Positions 33,192-42,122 of a stretch of 64,000 bases of DNA are shown one piece after another. This DNA comes from Marivita lacus (GTDB lineage: Bacteria; Pseudomonadota; Alphaproteobacteria; Rhodobacterales; Rhodobacteraceae). The stretch is from contig NZ_BMFC01000002.1 of the NCBI RefSeq assembly GCF_014637725.1, positions 372,907 to 436,906 of the forward strand, given 5' to 3'. A program made the position numbers and the translations under genes. The notes below the pieces were generated by a model that made no database searches, was not told the DNA's origin, and saw only the letters and a program-made list of their open reading frames with translations. Numbering within the stretch: position 1 is the first letter of the stretch; every line of letters starts with the position of its first letter.

Positions 33192-33230
33192 GCCCGGGTC
33201 CGGAGTGCTGGAGCCGGGCGTTCCTGTTTT
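33192..33230 (+). terminator. Probable terminator after the FAH-family gene
   Basis: GCCCGG (33192-33197) pairs with CCGGGC (33214-33219), and TCC with GGA inside, with one mismatch. The sequence after the stem is T-rich (TTCCTGTTTT). Termination may be partial, because the next gene starts 130 bases on in the same direction. Confidence 0.55.
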
Positions 33231-33352
33231 CAGTGGCACCCGGATTATCCGGTCGCGCGGTGTGACGCGGATGGATATGCTCGGCTGAACAAGAGGGAGA
33301 ACCGGGTGTTTCAGGCCCGTATCGTCCCGAGACCCCGACGGAGGACAGTATT

Positions 33353-34288
33353 GTGACACAGCGGATCGACAGACAATCCGAAGGCGTTTTCATCATCGCC
33401 GCCACGCCCTTTGCCAGCGATGGCGCGCTTGATCTCGACAGCACCGACCGGATGGTGGACTTCTACCTCGACTGCGGTGTGTCCGGCATGACGATCCTTG
33501 GCATCATGGGGGAGGCCCCGAAGCTGTCGGGCGAGGAATCGGCGCGCTTTGCCCAGCATGTGCTGGACCGTGTGGCCGGCCGGGTGCCGGTGGTGGTCGG
33601 CGTGTCGGGCGCGGGGCTCGACAACATGGCGCGGCTGTCGCACAGCGTGATGGATGCGGGGGCTGCCGGTGTCATGGTGGCACCCATGCCGGGGCTGGGA
33701 ACCGAAGCCAAGCTGCGGGGCTATTTCGCGCAAGTGTGTTCAGCGCTCGGACCGGATGTGCCGGTCTGCGTGCAGGACTACCCGCAAACCACTGGCGTGC
33801 AGTTCAGTGTGGAAACCATCCTGCAACTGACCCGCGATCATGACCAGATCGTCATGCTCAAGCACGAGGATTGGCCGGGGCTGAACAAGCTGTCGCGCGT
33901 GCGGGACGAAAGCGGCACCGCCGACACGCCGCGCCTGTCGATCCTCGTGGGCAATGCCGCGCTGTTCCTGCCGCAGGAATTGCAGCGCGGGGCCGATGGC
34001 GCGATGACCGGCTTTGCATACCCCGAGATGCTGGTGCGGGTGGTGGCGCGGCACAAGGCGGGGGATGTGGACGGCGCGGAAGACCTGTTCGATGCCTACC
34101 TGCCGATGGTGCGCTACGAGCAGCAGCTTGGCATCGGGCTCGCCATTCGCAAGGAGATCCTGCACCGGCGGGGCGTGCTCGCCGCTCCGGCCGTCCGTGC
34201 GCCGGGGCCGTCGATGACCAAGGCGGATCATGCAGAGCTGACACGGCTGATGGACCGGCTCGACCGCAAGCTGGCCGATCTCGGGTAA
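33353..34288 (+). CDS. Dihydrodipicolinate synthase (DapA) family aldolase/lyase
   Basis: The 311-residue TIM barrel belongs to the DapA/N-acetylneuraminate lyase class I aldolases. K170 in IVMLKHED is the Schiff-base lysine and Y143 in QDYPQTTG the catalytic tyrosine. The substrate loop reads GIMGEAPKLSGEE instead of the GTTGE of DapA, so it probably handles another 2-oxo acid. A GTG start at 33353 is supported by GGAGG eight bases upstream. It opens a three-gene run with the dihydropyrimidinase and racemase. In the pathway it may split or join pyruvate. Confidence 0.88.
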   Translation: MTQRIDRQSEGVFIIAATPFASDGALDLDSTDRMVDFYLDCGVSGMTILGIMGEAPKLSGEESARFAQHVLDRVAGRVPVVVGVSGAGLDNMARLSHSVMDAGAAGVMVAPMPGLGTEAKLRGYFAQVCSALGPDVPVCVQDYPQTTGVQFSVETILQLTRDHDQIVMLKHEDWPGLNKLSRVRDESGTADTPRLSILVGNAALFLPQELQRGADGAMTGFAYPEMLVRVVARHKAGDVDGAEDLFDAYLPMVRYEQQLGIGLAIRKEILHRRGVLAAPAVRAPGPSMTKADHAELTRLMDRLDRKLADLG

Positions 34289-34309
34289 GCATAGAGAGGG
34301 GACCGAACC

Positions 34310-35758
34310 ATGCAGCATGATCTGGTGATCAAGGGCGGCACGCTGGCCACCGCGTCCGAGACCTTTCGCGCCGATATCGGCATTCGGGATGGCAAGATCG
34401 CCACGCTGGGCCATGACCTGCGCGGCGATGACGTGATCGACGCCACGGGCAAGCTCGTGCTGCCCGGCGGGATCGAGGCGCATTGCCATATCGCGCAGGA
34501 AAGCGGCATGGGCCTGATGACGGCGGATGATTATGAAACCGGTTCTATCTCGACGGCGTTCGGGGGCAATTCGTGTTTCGTGCCCTTTGCCGCGCAGAAG
34601 ATGGGGCAAAGCGTGGCCGACACGCTGGCCACCTATGACGGGCGCGCGGCACCCAAGTCGGTGATCGACTATTCCTACCACCTGATCCTGACCGACCCGA
34701 ACGCGGATGTACTGGCCGAACTGCCCGACGCCTTTGACCGCGGGATCACGTCGTTCAAGGTCTTCATGACCTACGCCACCCGCGTCAGCGATGCGCAGTT
34801 TCTGGACATCCTGACCGTCGCGCGGCGGCATGGCGGGCTGACCATGGTGCATGCGGAAAACCACGACATGCTGACTTGGATGGCGAGCGCATTTGCCGAG
34901 AACGGCTACACCGATCCGAAATTCCATGCCCCCGCGCGCCCCGCGCTGGCCGAGGAAGAGGCGATCAACCGCGCGATCAGCCTGTCGAAGCTGACCAACG
35001 CGCCGCTGATGATCGTGCATGTCTCGACCCCAAAGGGGGCCGATCTGGTGGCGCAGGCGCGGGCCGAGGGCGCTTATGTGTTCAGCGAAACCTGCCCGCA
35101 ATACCTGTTCCTCACCCGCGACGATCTGGACCGTCCGGGCAAGGAGGGGGCCAAGTATATCTGTTCGCCGCCTTTGCGCGACACGCATACGCAGGACGTG
35201 CTCTGGCGGCACATCGCGCGGGGCACGTTCAACGTCGTGTCCTCGGATCATGCGCCCTATCGCTTTGACGACTCAGGCAAGTTCGCCAATGGCCGCGACG
35301 TGGATTTCCGCAAGATCGCCAACGGGATGCCGGGGATCGAGATGCGCCTGCCGATGCTGTTCTCGGAAGGTGTGGTGAAGGGTCGGATCAACCTCAACCA
35401 GTTCGTTGCCCTGTCCTCGACCAACGCGGCGCGGCTCTACGGCATGCATCCGACCAAGGGCACACTGGCCATCGGCGCGGATGCGGATATCGCGATCTGG
35501 GATCCGTCCGAGACGCGGGTTGCAGGCGAGATGCACGACGCGATGGATTACAACCCGTTCGAGGGCATGGAGGTCACGGGTTGGCCAGTGACCGTTCTGA
35601 CCCGCGGGCGACGGGTGGTGGACCAAGGTGCGCTGATCGCCAAGCCGGGGGACGGAGCGTTCGTGAAGCGCGGGCGCACCGACCTGTCGGGCCTCACGGG
35701 AACGCGCCTGCCGGAAACCGATCCGGCGACCAATTTTGGCGCGGAGATCCTGACATGA
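34310..35758 (+). CDS. Dihydropyrimidinase/D-hydantoinase family amidohydrolase
   Basis: The 482-residue cyclic amidohydrolase has all metal ligands: H58 and H60 in EAHCH, the carboxylated lysine K150 in SFKVFMTY, a His in HAENHDM, a His in IVHVSTPKG and the Asp in SSDHAPY. It should open a cyclic amide such as dihydrouracil, hydantoin or a related ring in the cytoplasm. GAGAGGGG precedes the ATG. It overlaps the racemase gene by four bases, a pairing typical of hydantoin use, though no N-carbamoylase is present here. Confidence 0.92.
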   Translation: MQHDLVIKGGTLATASETFRADIGIRDGKIATLGHDLRGDDVIDATGKLVLPGGIEAHCHIAQESGMGLMTADDYETGSISTAFGGNSCFVPFAAQKMGQSVADTLATYDGRAAPKSVIDYSYHLILTDPNADVLAELPDAFDRGITSFKVFMTYATRVSDAQFLDILTVARRHGGLTMVHAENHDMLTWMASAFAENGYTDPKFHAPARPALAEEEAINRAISLSKLTNAPLMIVHVSTPKGADLVAQARAEGAYVFSETCPQYLFLTRDDLDRPGKEGAKYICSPPLRDTHTQDVLWRHIARGTFNVVSSDHAPYRFDDSGKFANGRDVDFRKIANGMPGIEMRLPMLFSEGVVKGRINLNQFVALSSTNAARLYGMHPTKGTLAIGADADIAIWDPSETRVAGEMHDAMDYNPFEGMEVTGWPVTVLTRGRRVVDQGALIAKPGDGAFVKRGRTDLSGLTGTRLPETDPATNFGAEILT

Positions 35759-36405
35759 CCGGACCGATCGTGGTCATCAATCCGAACTCCAACCAAGCGG
35801 TGACGGATGGGTTGAAGGATGCGCTGGCCGCGTTCAACCTGACCGGTGGCCCAAAGATCGAATGCCTGACGCTGGAAGAAGGCCCGTTCGGCATCGAAAG
35901 CCAGTTCGATTCCGACAGTGTCGTTCTGCCGCTGGCCAAGCTGATGCAATCGCGCCTCGATGCGGGGGCCTTCGTGATCGCCTGTTATTCCGATCCCGGC
36001 CTCGACACCTGCCGGTCCGTGGTGCCGCATCCGGTGTTCGGCATTCAGGAAAGCGGCGTGCTGACCGCGATGGCGCGCGCCGACCGCTTCGGCGTGATCG
36101 CCATTGCCGACGGGTCGATCCCGCGTCACCGGCGCACCATGGCGCGGATGCAGGTGCTGGACCGTCTGGCCTGCGAGATCGCGCTGAACATGAGCGTCGA
36201 TGAAACTGCGCGTGGTGCGGGCACCTTCGACCAGCTGGTCGACGTGGGCACCACGCTCAAAGAGCAGGGCGCTGGCGCGGTGATCCTGGGCTGCGCAGGC
36301 ATGGCCCGGCATCGCGCGCCGCTCGAAGCGGCGCTTGGCATCCCGGTGATCGACCCGACACAGGCTGCCGTCGCCATGGCGCTTGGTGCGCTCCTAGCGG
36401 GATAG
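35755..36405 (+). CDS. Aspartate/glutamate/hydantoin racemase family protein
   Basis: The 216-residue protein has the two-cysteine active site of the Asp/Glu racemase superfamily, one in FVIACYSDPGLD near residue 81 and the other in ILGCAGMA near residue 180. VVINPNSNQAVTDGLKDAL at the N-terminus matches the hydantoin racemase and maleate isomerase branch. It may racemise a hydantoin or interconvert maleate-like acids. It overlaps the dihydropyrimidinase stop as ATGA and ends 20 bases before the convergent reductase gene. Confidence 0.88.
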   Translation: MTGPIVVINPNSNQAVTDGLKDALAAFNLTGGPKIECLTLEEGPFGIESQFDSDSVVLPLAKLMQSRLDAGAFVIACYSDPGLDTCRSVVPHPVFGIQESGVLTAMARADRFGVIAIADGSIPRHRRTMARMQVLDRLACEIALNMSVDETARGAGTFDQLVDVGTTLKEQGAGAVILGCAGMARHRAPLEAALGIPVIDPTQAAVAMALGALLAG

Positions 36406-36425
36406 ACCCGTGCGGGACGGTCGGG

Positions 36426-37511
36426 TCAGAAATCGACCGCGACCGCGCCGATGGGTTTGGAACAGCAGGCAAGGATATATCCGTTCTCGATATCCTCTTC
36501 TGAAATCCCGCCATTGTGGACCATGTGCACATGGCCTGCAGTCTTGCGGATCTTGCAGGTGCCGCACACGCCGAAGGTGCAGCCGGACGGGATCACGATG
36601 CCCGCGCTGCGCGCCACGGCAAGCACGGTGTCTGTCTCGAGGCACTCCGCCGTCACGTCCGACCGGGCAAAGGCGATGCTGGCGGTCGCGTCCTCGTCGG
36701 GCACGACGTCGTCATGCTCGGGCAGCTGTTCCTCTTTCTTGACGGGGGCGACAAAGCTTTCCTGGTGGTAGCGCTCCATGTCGTAGCCCAGACCGATGAG
36801 CATTTCGCGCACCGCGTCCATGAACGGCTCGGGACCGCAGCAATAGACCTCGCGTTCAAGGTAATCGCCGGCGATGAGGCCGATCATCAACTGGTTGAGC
36901 CGCCCGCGCAGCCCGGTCCAGACGCGGTAAGGGTCGTCTTCCTCGACGATGAAGAACAGCTTGATCGACGGCACGCGGCTTGCCATCTGCTCGAGCCGCT
37001 GACGGCAGATGATGTCCTGCGGGCGCTGCGCGCAATGCACGAAGGTCACGTCGATATCGGTGCCGCGATCATACAGATAGGTGGTCATCGCCAGTGACGG
37101 CGTGATCCCGGATCCGGCCGAGATGAACAGGTACTTTTTCCGCTCGGCGCGGGGCAGGGTGAAGATCCCCGCCGGACCCGTCGCCTTGATCTGCATGCCG
37201 GGCTGCAGGTGATCCAGCATCCAGCGGGTGCCGATGCTGTTCGGCTGCGCCTTGACCGTGACCGCGATGGTCAGCGGGCGCGAGGGTGAGGACGAGATCG
37301 TGTAGGTCTTCCAGACCGTGCCGCCGGGCACCGGAAGCTCCAGCGTCAGGAACTGCCCCGGCTCGTAGCGGAACTGTCGCCCCGAGGGTGAGACAAAGCT
37401 GAAGGTCGCGGTGTTCGGCGCTTCGGGCACCACGGCGCAGCAGACCAGCGGTTCGGAATCGGTCCAGATGCCGGCATCGGCGGTGGCGGTGAGATCAATG
37501 TCGAAGGCCAT
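36426..37511 (-). CDS. Rieske-oxygenase reductase (GbcB-like flavin/NADH/[2Fe-2S] protein)
   Basis: The 361-residue electron-transfer protein has a flavin-binding barrel (FRYEPGQFLTLELP and the KTYTISSSPS motif near residue 83), an NAD(P) domain (FISAGSGITPSLAM near residue 133) and a C-terminal ferredoxin with cysteines in SGCTFGVCGTCKIRK plus a distal Cys in ILACCSKP. It passes electrons from NADH to the Rieske oxygenase encoded just upstream. The order flavin, NAD, ferredoxin is that of GbcB and CntB-related reductases. The ATG at 37511 is chosen; it lies four bases after the oxygenase stop. It is the last gene of the minus-strand pair. Confidence 0.9.
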   Translation of the reverse strand: MAFDIDLTATADAGIWTDSEPLVCCAVVPEAPNTATFSFVSPSGRQFRYEPGQFLTLELPVPGGTVWKTYTISSSPSRPLTIAVTVKAQPNSIGTRWMLDHLQPGMQIKATGPAGIFTLPRAERKKYLFISAGSGITPSLAMTTYLYDRGTDIDVTFVHCAQRPQDIICRQRLEQMASRVPSIKLFFIVEEDDPYRVWTGLRGRLNQLMIGLIAGDYLEREVYCCGPEPFMDAVREMLIGLGYDMERYHQESFVAPVKKEEQLPEHDDVVPDEDATASIAFARSDVTAECLETDTVLAVARSAGIVIPSGCTFGVCGTCKIRKTAGHVHMVHNGGISEEDIENGYILACCSKPIGAVAVDF

Positions 37512-37515
37512 CGGT

Positions 37516-38757
37516 CTACTCCGCCGCCATCGGAGTAGCACCGCCGGTGATCGCGTGGATCATCGCCGTGGCGTACCACTGGGTGAACTGGATGTTGCCG
37601 CCCTCATGCTTGGTCGAATAGGGGCCGGGGGTATAGGCCGGGGACAGGATGCCGCGCTGGTTGTTCTCGACCACCTCGCGGTCCTCGTCATTGGTGGCCA
37701 GCCACACTTCGGTCAGGCGCTTGAGATCATAGTCCTGCCCCTCGACCGCATCCTTGTGGACCAGCCACTTGGTGCAGACCTCGGTTTCCGTTGCGCTGAT
37801 GGGTGTGACGCGGAAGACAAGCGCGTGATCGGACAGGAAATGGTTCCAGCAGCCGGGGTATTTGTACTTGAGCAGCGATCCGGCATCCTTGAACGGGATC
37901 GACGAATTCGGCTTGGTCACCGCGACCTTGCCGTCCATCGTGTAGCTTTCGCCCTTGTCCAGCAGCGGCGTGCGGACATAGCGCCAATCACCGTGCGACG
38001 ATTCAAGGAAAGCCGAGGCGGCGCCCACGGCTTCGCAGCGCGTCACATGGTCCGACGCCACTTTGGAAAACACGCCGGTGTTGTCGGTTCCGATATAGCT
38101 GGGGTCCTCGGGGAAGGTGCGACAGAGCGATGGGTGATTGCCCGAACAATGGTAGCATTCGCGGTTGTTTTCCCAGACCAGCTTCCAGTTGCCATGCTCG
38201 ACAATGGTGCTTTCGAACGCGACCTTGGAGTTTTCCAGATCATGCAGCGCAAGATAGCGCGCGGTCTGTTCCGCGAATTCGGTGATGTCGGGGGCGTCAT
38301 CGGCCAGGCAGATATAGACCATGCCCGACAGGTTGCGGCAGTGCACCTGCTTCAGCCCATGTTTCGAGGCATCGAAATCCGGCCCCATATCGCGGGCCCA
38401 GAGCAGCTTGCCGTCCAGTTCGTAGGTCCATTGATGATAGGGGCAGACCAGCTTGGGGTTCGACCCGGATTTCGACTTGCACAGCACCGATCCGCGATGG
38501 CGGCAGGAATTGTGGAAGGCGCGGATCTCTCCATCGTGACCACGCACGAGGATCACCGAATAGGCGCCGATGTCGTGGACGACGTAGTTGCCGGGTTTCG
38601 GGATCTCGCAGGAGGGCAGGATGAACAGCCATTCGCGGTACCAGATCCGCTCCATGTCGGCCTGAAAGACACCTGGGTCGCAATACAAGTCCTGCGCGAG
38701 CGAATACGCGGGTTTGCGACGCATCAACGTGGACAGGACATCGGCTTCACGAAGCAT
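37516..38757 (-). CDS. Rieske non-heme iron oxygenase, quaternary-amine demethylase type (GbcA/Stc2-like)
   Basis: The 413-residue alpha subunit has the Rieske [2Fe-2S] motif C85-x-H87 ... C105-x2-H108 and the mononuclear iron motif E200-CYH203-CSGNH208. A Glu rather than Asp (E200) precedes the His pair, as in carnitine and betaine oxygenases, which act without a beta subunit. The protein should insert oxygen into an N-methyl group and release formaldehyde. Glycine betaine (GbcA) and proline betaine (Stc2) are the likely substrates. The ATG at 38757 gives the usual short lead MLREADVLSTLMRRK. The reductase follows directly. The 248 bases upstream hold no gene; AAACCGGTTT (38883-38892) is a small palindrome there. 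Confidence 0.9.
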   Translation of the reverse strand: MLREADVLSTLMRRKPAYSLAQDLYCDPGVFQADMERIWYREWLFILPSCEIPKPGNYVVHDIGAYSVILVRGHDGEIRAFHNSCRHRGSVLCKSKSGSNPKLVCPYHQWTYELDGKLLWARDMGPDFDASKHGLKQVHCRNLSGMVYICLADDAPDITEFAEQTARYLALHDLENSKVAFESTIVEHGNWKLVWENNRECYHCSGNHPSLCRTFPEDPSYIGTDNTGVFSKVASDHVTRCEAVGAASAFLESSHGDWRYVRTPLLDKGESYTMDGKVAVTKPNSSIPFKDAGSLLKYKYPGCWNHFLSDHALVFRVTPISATETEVCTKWLVHKDAVEGQDYDLKRLTEVWLATNDEDREVVENNQRGILSPAYTPGPYSTKHEGGNIQFTQWYATAMIHAITGGATPMAAE

Positions 38758-39005
38758 GGGGCACCTATGATTGGTCTTTCGCCGCAGGGCGATGGGGTGA
38801 AACGATATGGGGCGAGGGCGGGACCTCTGGACGCGCAATCGCATGCAACACGCGCGATCACGTCATGATTTGCGACGCAGCGAAACCGGTTTGCGACTCG
38901 CGTTTCGATGCAGCCCTGCCGGTGTCGGTTTCGCCGGAAAAGAGGGCGGAAATGGTCCGCCTCCACCGTTCGAATTTGCCTCGAAACTGGGCATCCGCGG
39001 CCATC

Positions 39006-41051
39006 TCAGATGTCCTTGACCAATCGCAGCGCGTCGTAGATCGCGGCGTGGGTGTTGCGGGCACTGACCGCGTCGCCGATGCGGAACAGCTGGAAGGTGC
39101 CGCTTTCATTGCGCGTCACGTCCTGCGGCTGGCCCGCGATCAGCGCGTCGTGATCGACCGCGCCGCCATTCGACGACAGCGGCCTCAGCTCGAAATAGAG
39201 ATCATCCAGCGGCATGGTGCCGTAGTTCACCACGATCTGATCATAGGTCTTTTCGCTCGTGTGATCGCTGTAATCGGTGCCGATGGTCGCCCTGAGCCGA
39301 TTGCCGTCGCGCTGCACGTCCTTGAGGCGGCGGGTGACGGTGAAGGTGACATCCTTGTCCTGCAGCGCGCGCATGTAGGGCACGAGGTTCATCGCCATGA
39401 CATCGGGCGCAAAGGTCCGGTCGGGGGTCATCACCTCGACGCTGCTGCCCGCGCTGGCGGCCACTTCGGCGGCCATGAGGGCAGGGTGATCGCCGCTTTC
39501 ATCGTAGATCAGGATGCTTTGCGCCGGTTTCACGTCGCCCGCGATCATGTCCCAAGACGACACGACCAGCGGGTTTTCGCGGCCCTGCTCGAAGAGTTCG
39601 GTATTGGGCAGACCGCCGGTGGCGACGATCACCACATCCGGATCAAGAGCGGTCACGTCCGCGGCCTCGGCCCAGGTGTTGAAGCGGAAATCCACGTCGC
39701 GCGCGGCACATTGGGCCATGCGCCAGTCGATGATCCCGATCATCTCGCGGCGGCGGGGGTTCTGCGATGTCAGCCGGATTTGCCCGCCGGGATCGGGCTG
39801 CGCCTCGAACACCGTCACATCATGGCCGCGCTCTGCCGCAACGCGCGCCGCCTCCAGCCCGGCAGGACCGGCCCCCACGATCACCACCTTCCGGCGCGTT
39901 TCGGCGGGCGTGATCTCGTGCGGCATGGTCAGTTCGCGGCCCGTGGCGGCGTTGTGGATGCACAGCGCCTCTCCGGCGGCATAGATGCGATCAAGGCAGT
40001 AGGTCGCGCCGACGCAGGGGCGGATGTCATCCTCGCGCCCCTCGATGATCTTTTTCACTATATGCGGGTCGGCCATGTGGGCGCGGGTCATGCCCACCAT
40101 GTCCAGCAGTCCCGCCTGCACCGCGTGGCGCGCGGTGGCGACATCGGGGATGCGTGCTGCGTGGAACGTGGGCATGCCGGTCGCGGCACGCACCGCGCCC
40201 GCGAAATCCAGATGCGGCGCGCTTTTCATGCCCTGCACCGGGATCACGTCGGTCATCGCCGGATCGGTGTGGATGCGGCCCCGGATCACGTTGAGGAAAT
40301 CCACCATCCCGGTTGCCGCCAGACGTTTCGAGATCTCGATCCCTTCGTCGGGGGTGATCCCGCCCGCCTCGGCCTCGTCGGCGGTGTAGCGCAGGCCGAC
40401 GATGAAATCGTTCCCCACACGTTTGCGGATGCCTGCCAGCACATCCATCAGAAGCTGCATCCGGCTCTCCAGCGTCTGACCGCCATAAGGCCCGTGCAGA
40501 TCATTGGTCAGCGGTGACCAGAACTGATCAAGCAGGTGGCCGTAGACCTGCAATTCGATCCCGTCCATGCCGCCTTCCTTCATCCGCTCGGTGGCATCGG
40601 CGAAATCGGTGATGATGCGTTCGATGTCCCAATCCTCAGCGAGTTTGGGAAAGGCGCGGTGCGCGGGTTCGCGGTGTTTGGACGACGACACCGAGGGCAG
40701 CCAGTTGCCCTTGTTCCACGTCGTGCGGCGGCCCAGATGCGTCAGCTGGATCATCACCGCGCAGCCATGATCGTGGCAGGCATCGGTCAATTGACGGATG
40801 AACGGCACCACCTCGTCGGTGTAGGCGAGGATGTTGTTGAACACCGGCGGGCTGTCCTTGGACACCGCAGCCGATCCCGCCGTCATCGCCAGCGCGACAC
40901 CGGCCTTGGCGCGTTCGGCGTGATAGGCGGCATAACGCGCCTTGGGCATCCCGTCTTCGGGATAGGCAGGCTCGTGGCTGGTGGTCATGATGCGGTTGCG
41001 CAGCGTCAGGTGCTTGAGCTGATAGGGCTGCAGTAGGGGATCGTTGGACAT
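39006..41051 (-). CDS. DgcA/StcD-like flavoprotein demethylase (dimethylglycine or N-methylproline)
   Basis: The 681-residue protein has an N-terminal old-yellow-enzyme TIM barrel (start to about residue 350) and a C-terminal FAD/NAD(P) domain opening with VVIVGAGPAGLEAARVAAERG near residue 375. The Fe-S region between them reads CVGATYCLDRIYAAGEALC, which has only three of the four cysteines of TMADH-type proteins (Ala at the second position). That pattern fits DgcA-like demethylases as I recall them. It should remove the second methyl group after the Rieske step. The ATG at 41051 is chosen over 41105. It is divergent from the TetR gene. Confidence 0.85.
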   Translation of the reverse strand: MSNDPLLQPYQLKHLTLRNRIMTTSHEPAYPEDGMPKARYAAYHAERAKAGVALAMTAGSAAVSKDSPPVFNNILAYTDEVVPFIRQLTDACHDHGCAVMIQLTHLGRRTTWNKGNWLPSVSSSKHREPAHRAFPKLAEDWDIERIITDFADATERMKEGGMDGIELQVYGHLLDQFWSPLTNDLHGPYGGQTLESRMQLLMDVLAGIRKRVGNDFIVGLRYTADEAEAGGITPDEGIEISKRLAATGMVDFLNVIRGRIHTDPAMTDVIPVQGMKSAPHLDFAGAVRAATGMPTFHAARIPDVATARHAVQAGLLDMVGMTRAHMADPHIVKKIIEGREDDIRPCVGATYCLDRIYAAGEALCIHNAATGRELTMPHEITPAETRRKVVIVGAGPAGLEAARVAAERGHDVTVFEAQPDPGGQIRLTSQNPRRREMIGIIDWRMAQCAARDVDFRFNTWAEAADVTALDPDVVIVATGGLPNTELFEQGRENPLVVSSWDMIAGDVKPAQSILIYDESGDHPALMAAEVAASAGSSVEVMTPDRTFAPDVMAMNLVPYMRALQDKDVTFTVTRRLKDVQRDGNRLRATIGTDYSDHTSEKTYDQIVVNYGTMPLDDLYFELRPLSSNGGAVDHDALIAGQPQDVTRNESGTFQLFRIGDAVSARNTHAAIYDALRLVKDI

Positions 41052-41167
41052 GGGGGGCTCCGCGAGGTTTGACGCAGCGTTGACGTAAATGTTCACACCT
41101 GTCAAGTTTGTGTTCAGCCCTGACCATTTTCCTTGTCGGGTCAGGATTTCCTGCCTATGCAGGCCTC

Positions 41168-41806
41168 ATGGCAGAGGCAGTGGACATCGACGGCAAGACA
41201 AGGGGCTGGCGCGGTTCGCGCGAGGTCTGGCTGGCTGCGGCCCGCGAGGCATTTCTGGACTCGGGCATCGAGGCCGTGAAGATCCAGCCGCTCGCCAGCC
41301 GTCTGGGCCTGTCGCGCACCAGCTTCTACTGGTTCTTCGCGGATCGCGACGCGGTGCTGCAGGCGCTACTGGACGATTGGGACGAGACCAACACGAAGCG
41401 GCTGGTTCAGGCGTCCGAGGCGTTTGCGGAAACAATCACCGAGGCGGCGCTGAACGTGATCGGGGTGTTCCTGCCCGGTGGCGGGTTTGAACCCAAGCTC
41501 GACCTTGCGATCCGCGGCTGGGCGCATCAGTCCGACGCGGTCGCCGCAACGGTCAACGCCGCCGACGACCTGCGACTGTCCGCGATACGGGCGATGTTCG
41601 AACGCTTCGGCTATCCCGCCGACGAAGGTGATGTCCGGGCACGCACGATGTACCTCGTGCAGATCGGCTATATCTCGATGCAGGTGCAGGAAGACCTGTC
41701 GCTGCGGCTGACGCGGATTCCCAACTACGTCAAGACCTTTACCGGCCAAAGCGCAAGCGTCCGCGAGCTCGACAGGTTTCACGCACGCGTCGTGGGTGCT
41801 GCGTAA
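41168..41806 (+). CDS. TetR/AcrR-family transcriptional regulator
   Basis: The 212-residue protein has a TetR N-terminal helix-turn-helix (residues about 17-62, AAREAFLDSGIEAVKIQPLASRLGLSRTSFYWFFADRDAVL by position) and a helical ligand-binding domain. It lies head-to-head with the dgcA-like gene across a 116-base gap, so it probably represses that gene in response to a methylated amine. Direct repeats of TGTTCA are present in the gap, but no convincing palindrome was found. The ATG at 41168 is preferred to one at 41108 because homology to TetR proteins starts near MAEAVD. Confidence 0.85.
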   Translation: MAEAVDIDGKTRGWRGSREVWLAAAREAFLDSGIEAVKIQPLASRLGLSRTSFYWFFADRDAVLQALLDDWDETNTKRLVQASEAFAETITEAALNVIGVFLPGGGFEPKLDLAIRGWAHQSDAVAATVNAADDLRLSAIRAMFERFGYPADEGDVRARTMYLVQIGYISMQVQEDLSLRLTRIPNYVKTFTGQSASVRELDRFHARVVGAA

Positions 41807-41965
41807 GTCGCATTGACGGAAAAGGCGGGTCTTCCGGCCAGGCTTTCCAGGCTGCGCGATGGTGGCAAGGCCCGGCAACCGCAGTCCTGAGGAGTCTTGG
41901 CTGTGGCGATTTGATCGGAGATGGTTTCACCTTCGTCCTTCACGCCAATTTTTTGTGCACGAAGA

Positions 41966-41991
41966 ATAACCTATCAAAGACAGTAGGTTAT
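41966..41991. repeat. Inverted repeat in the 41807-42122 intergenic stretch (8-bp arms)
   Basis: ATAACCTA (41966-41973) pairs with TAGGTTAT (41984-41991) across ten bases. The 316-base gap between the TetR and GntR genes holds no credible gene. This repeat is AT-rich, about 130 bases before the GntR start, and may be a regulator-binding site. Confidence 0.45.
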
Positions 41992-42067
41992 GGCGCGATC
42001 TTGACGTGGTTTCGCTGTGTAAAGCGATCTCGTTTCACCTCGGGTCCGCATGGAGGTTGACAGATTA

Positions 42068-42096
42068 GCTGAAACCAAAGCACGATTGGTTTCAGC
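42068..42096. promoter_or_regulatory. Perfect 11-bp inverted repeat upstream of the GntR gene
   Basis: GCTGAAACCAA (42068-42078) and TTGGTTTCAGC (42086-42096) are separated by seven bases and end 26 bases before the GntR start. No T-run follows, so it is more likely an operator (autoregulation) or an RNA hairpin in the leader than a terminator. Confidence 0.6.
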
Positions 42097-42122
42097 CAAT
42101 CCTGAATTCCTCTTGGAGCCGC

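Noticed and set aside
38758-39005. Possible small gene between the Rieske oxygenase and the DgcA-like gene.
   Set aside because: Frames there have no ribosome binding site or conserved composition; the stretch looks like a promoter region.
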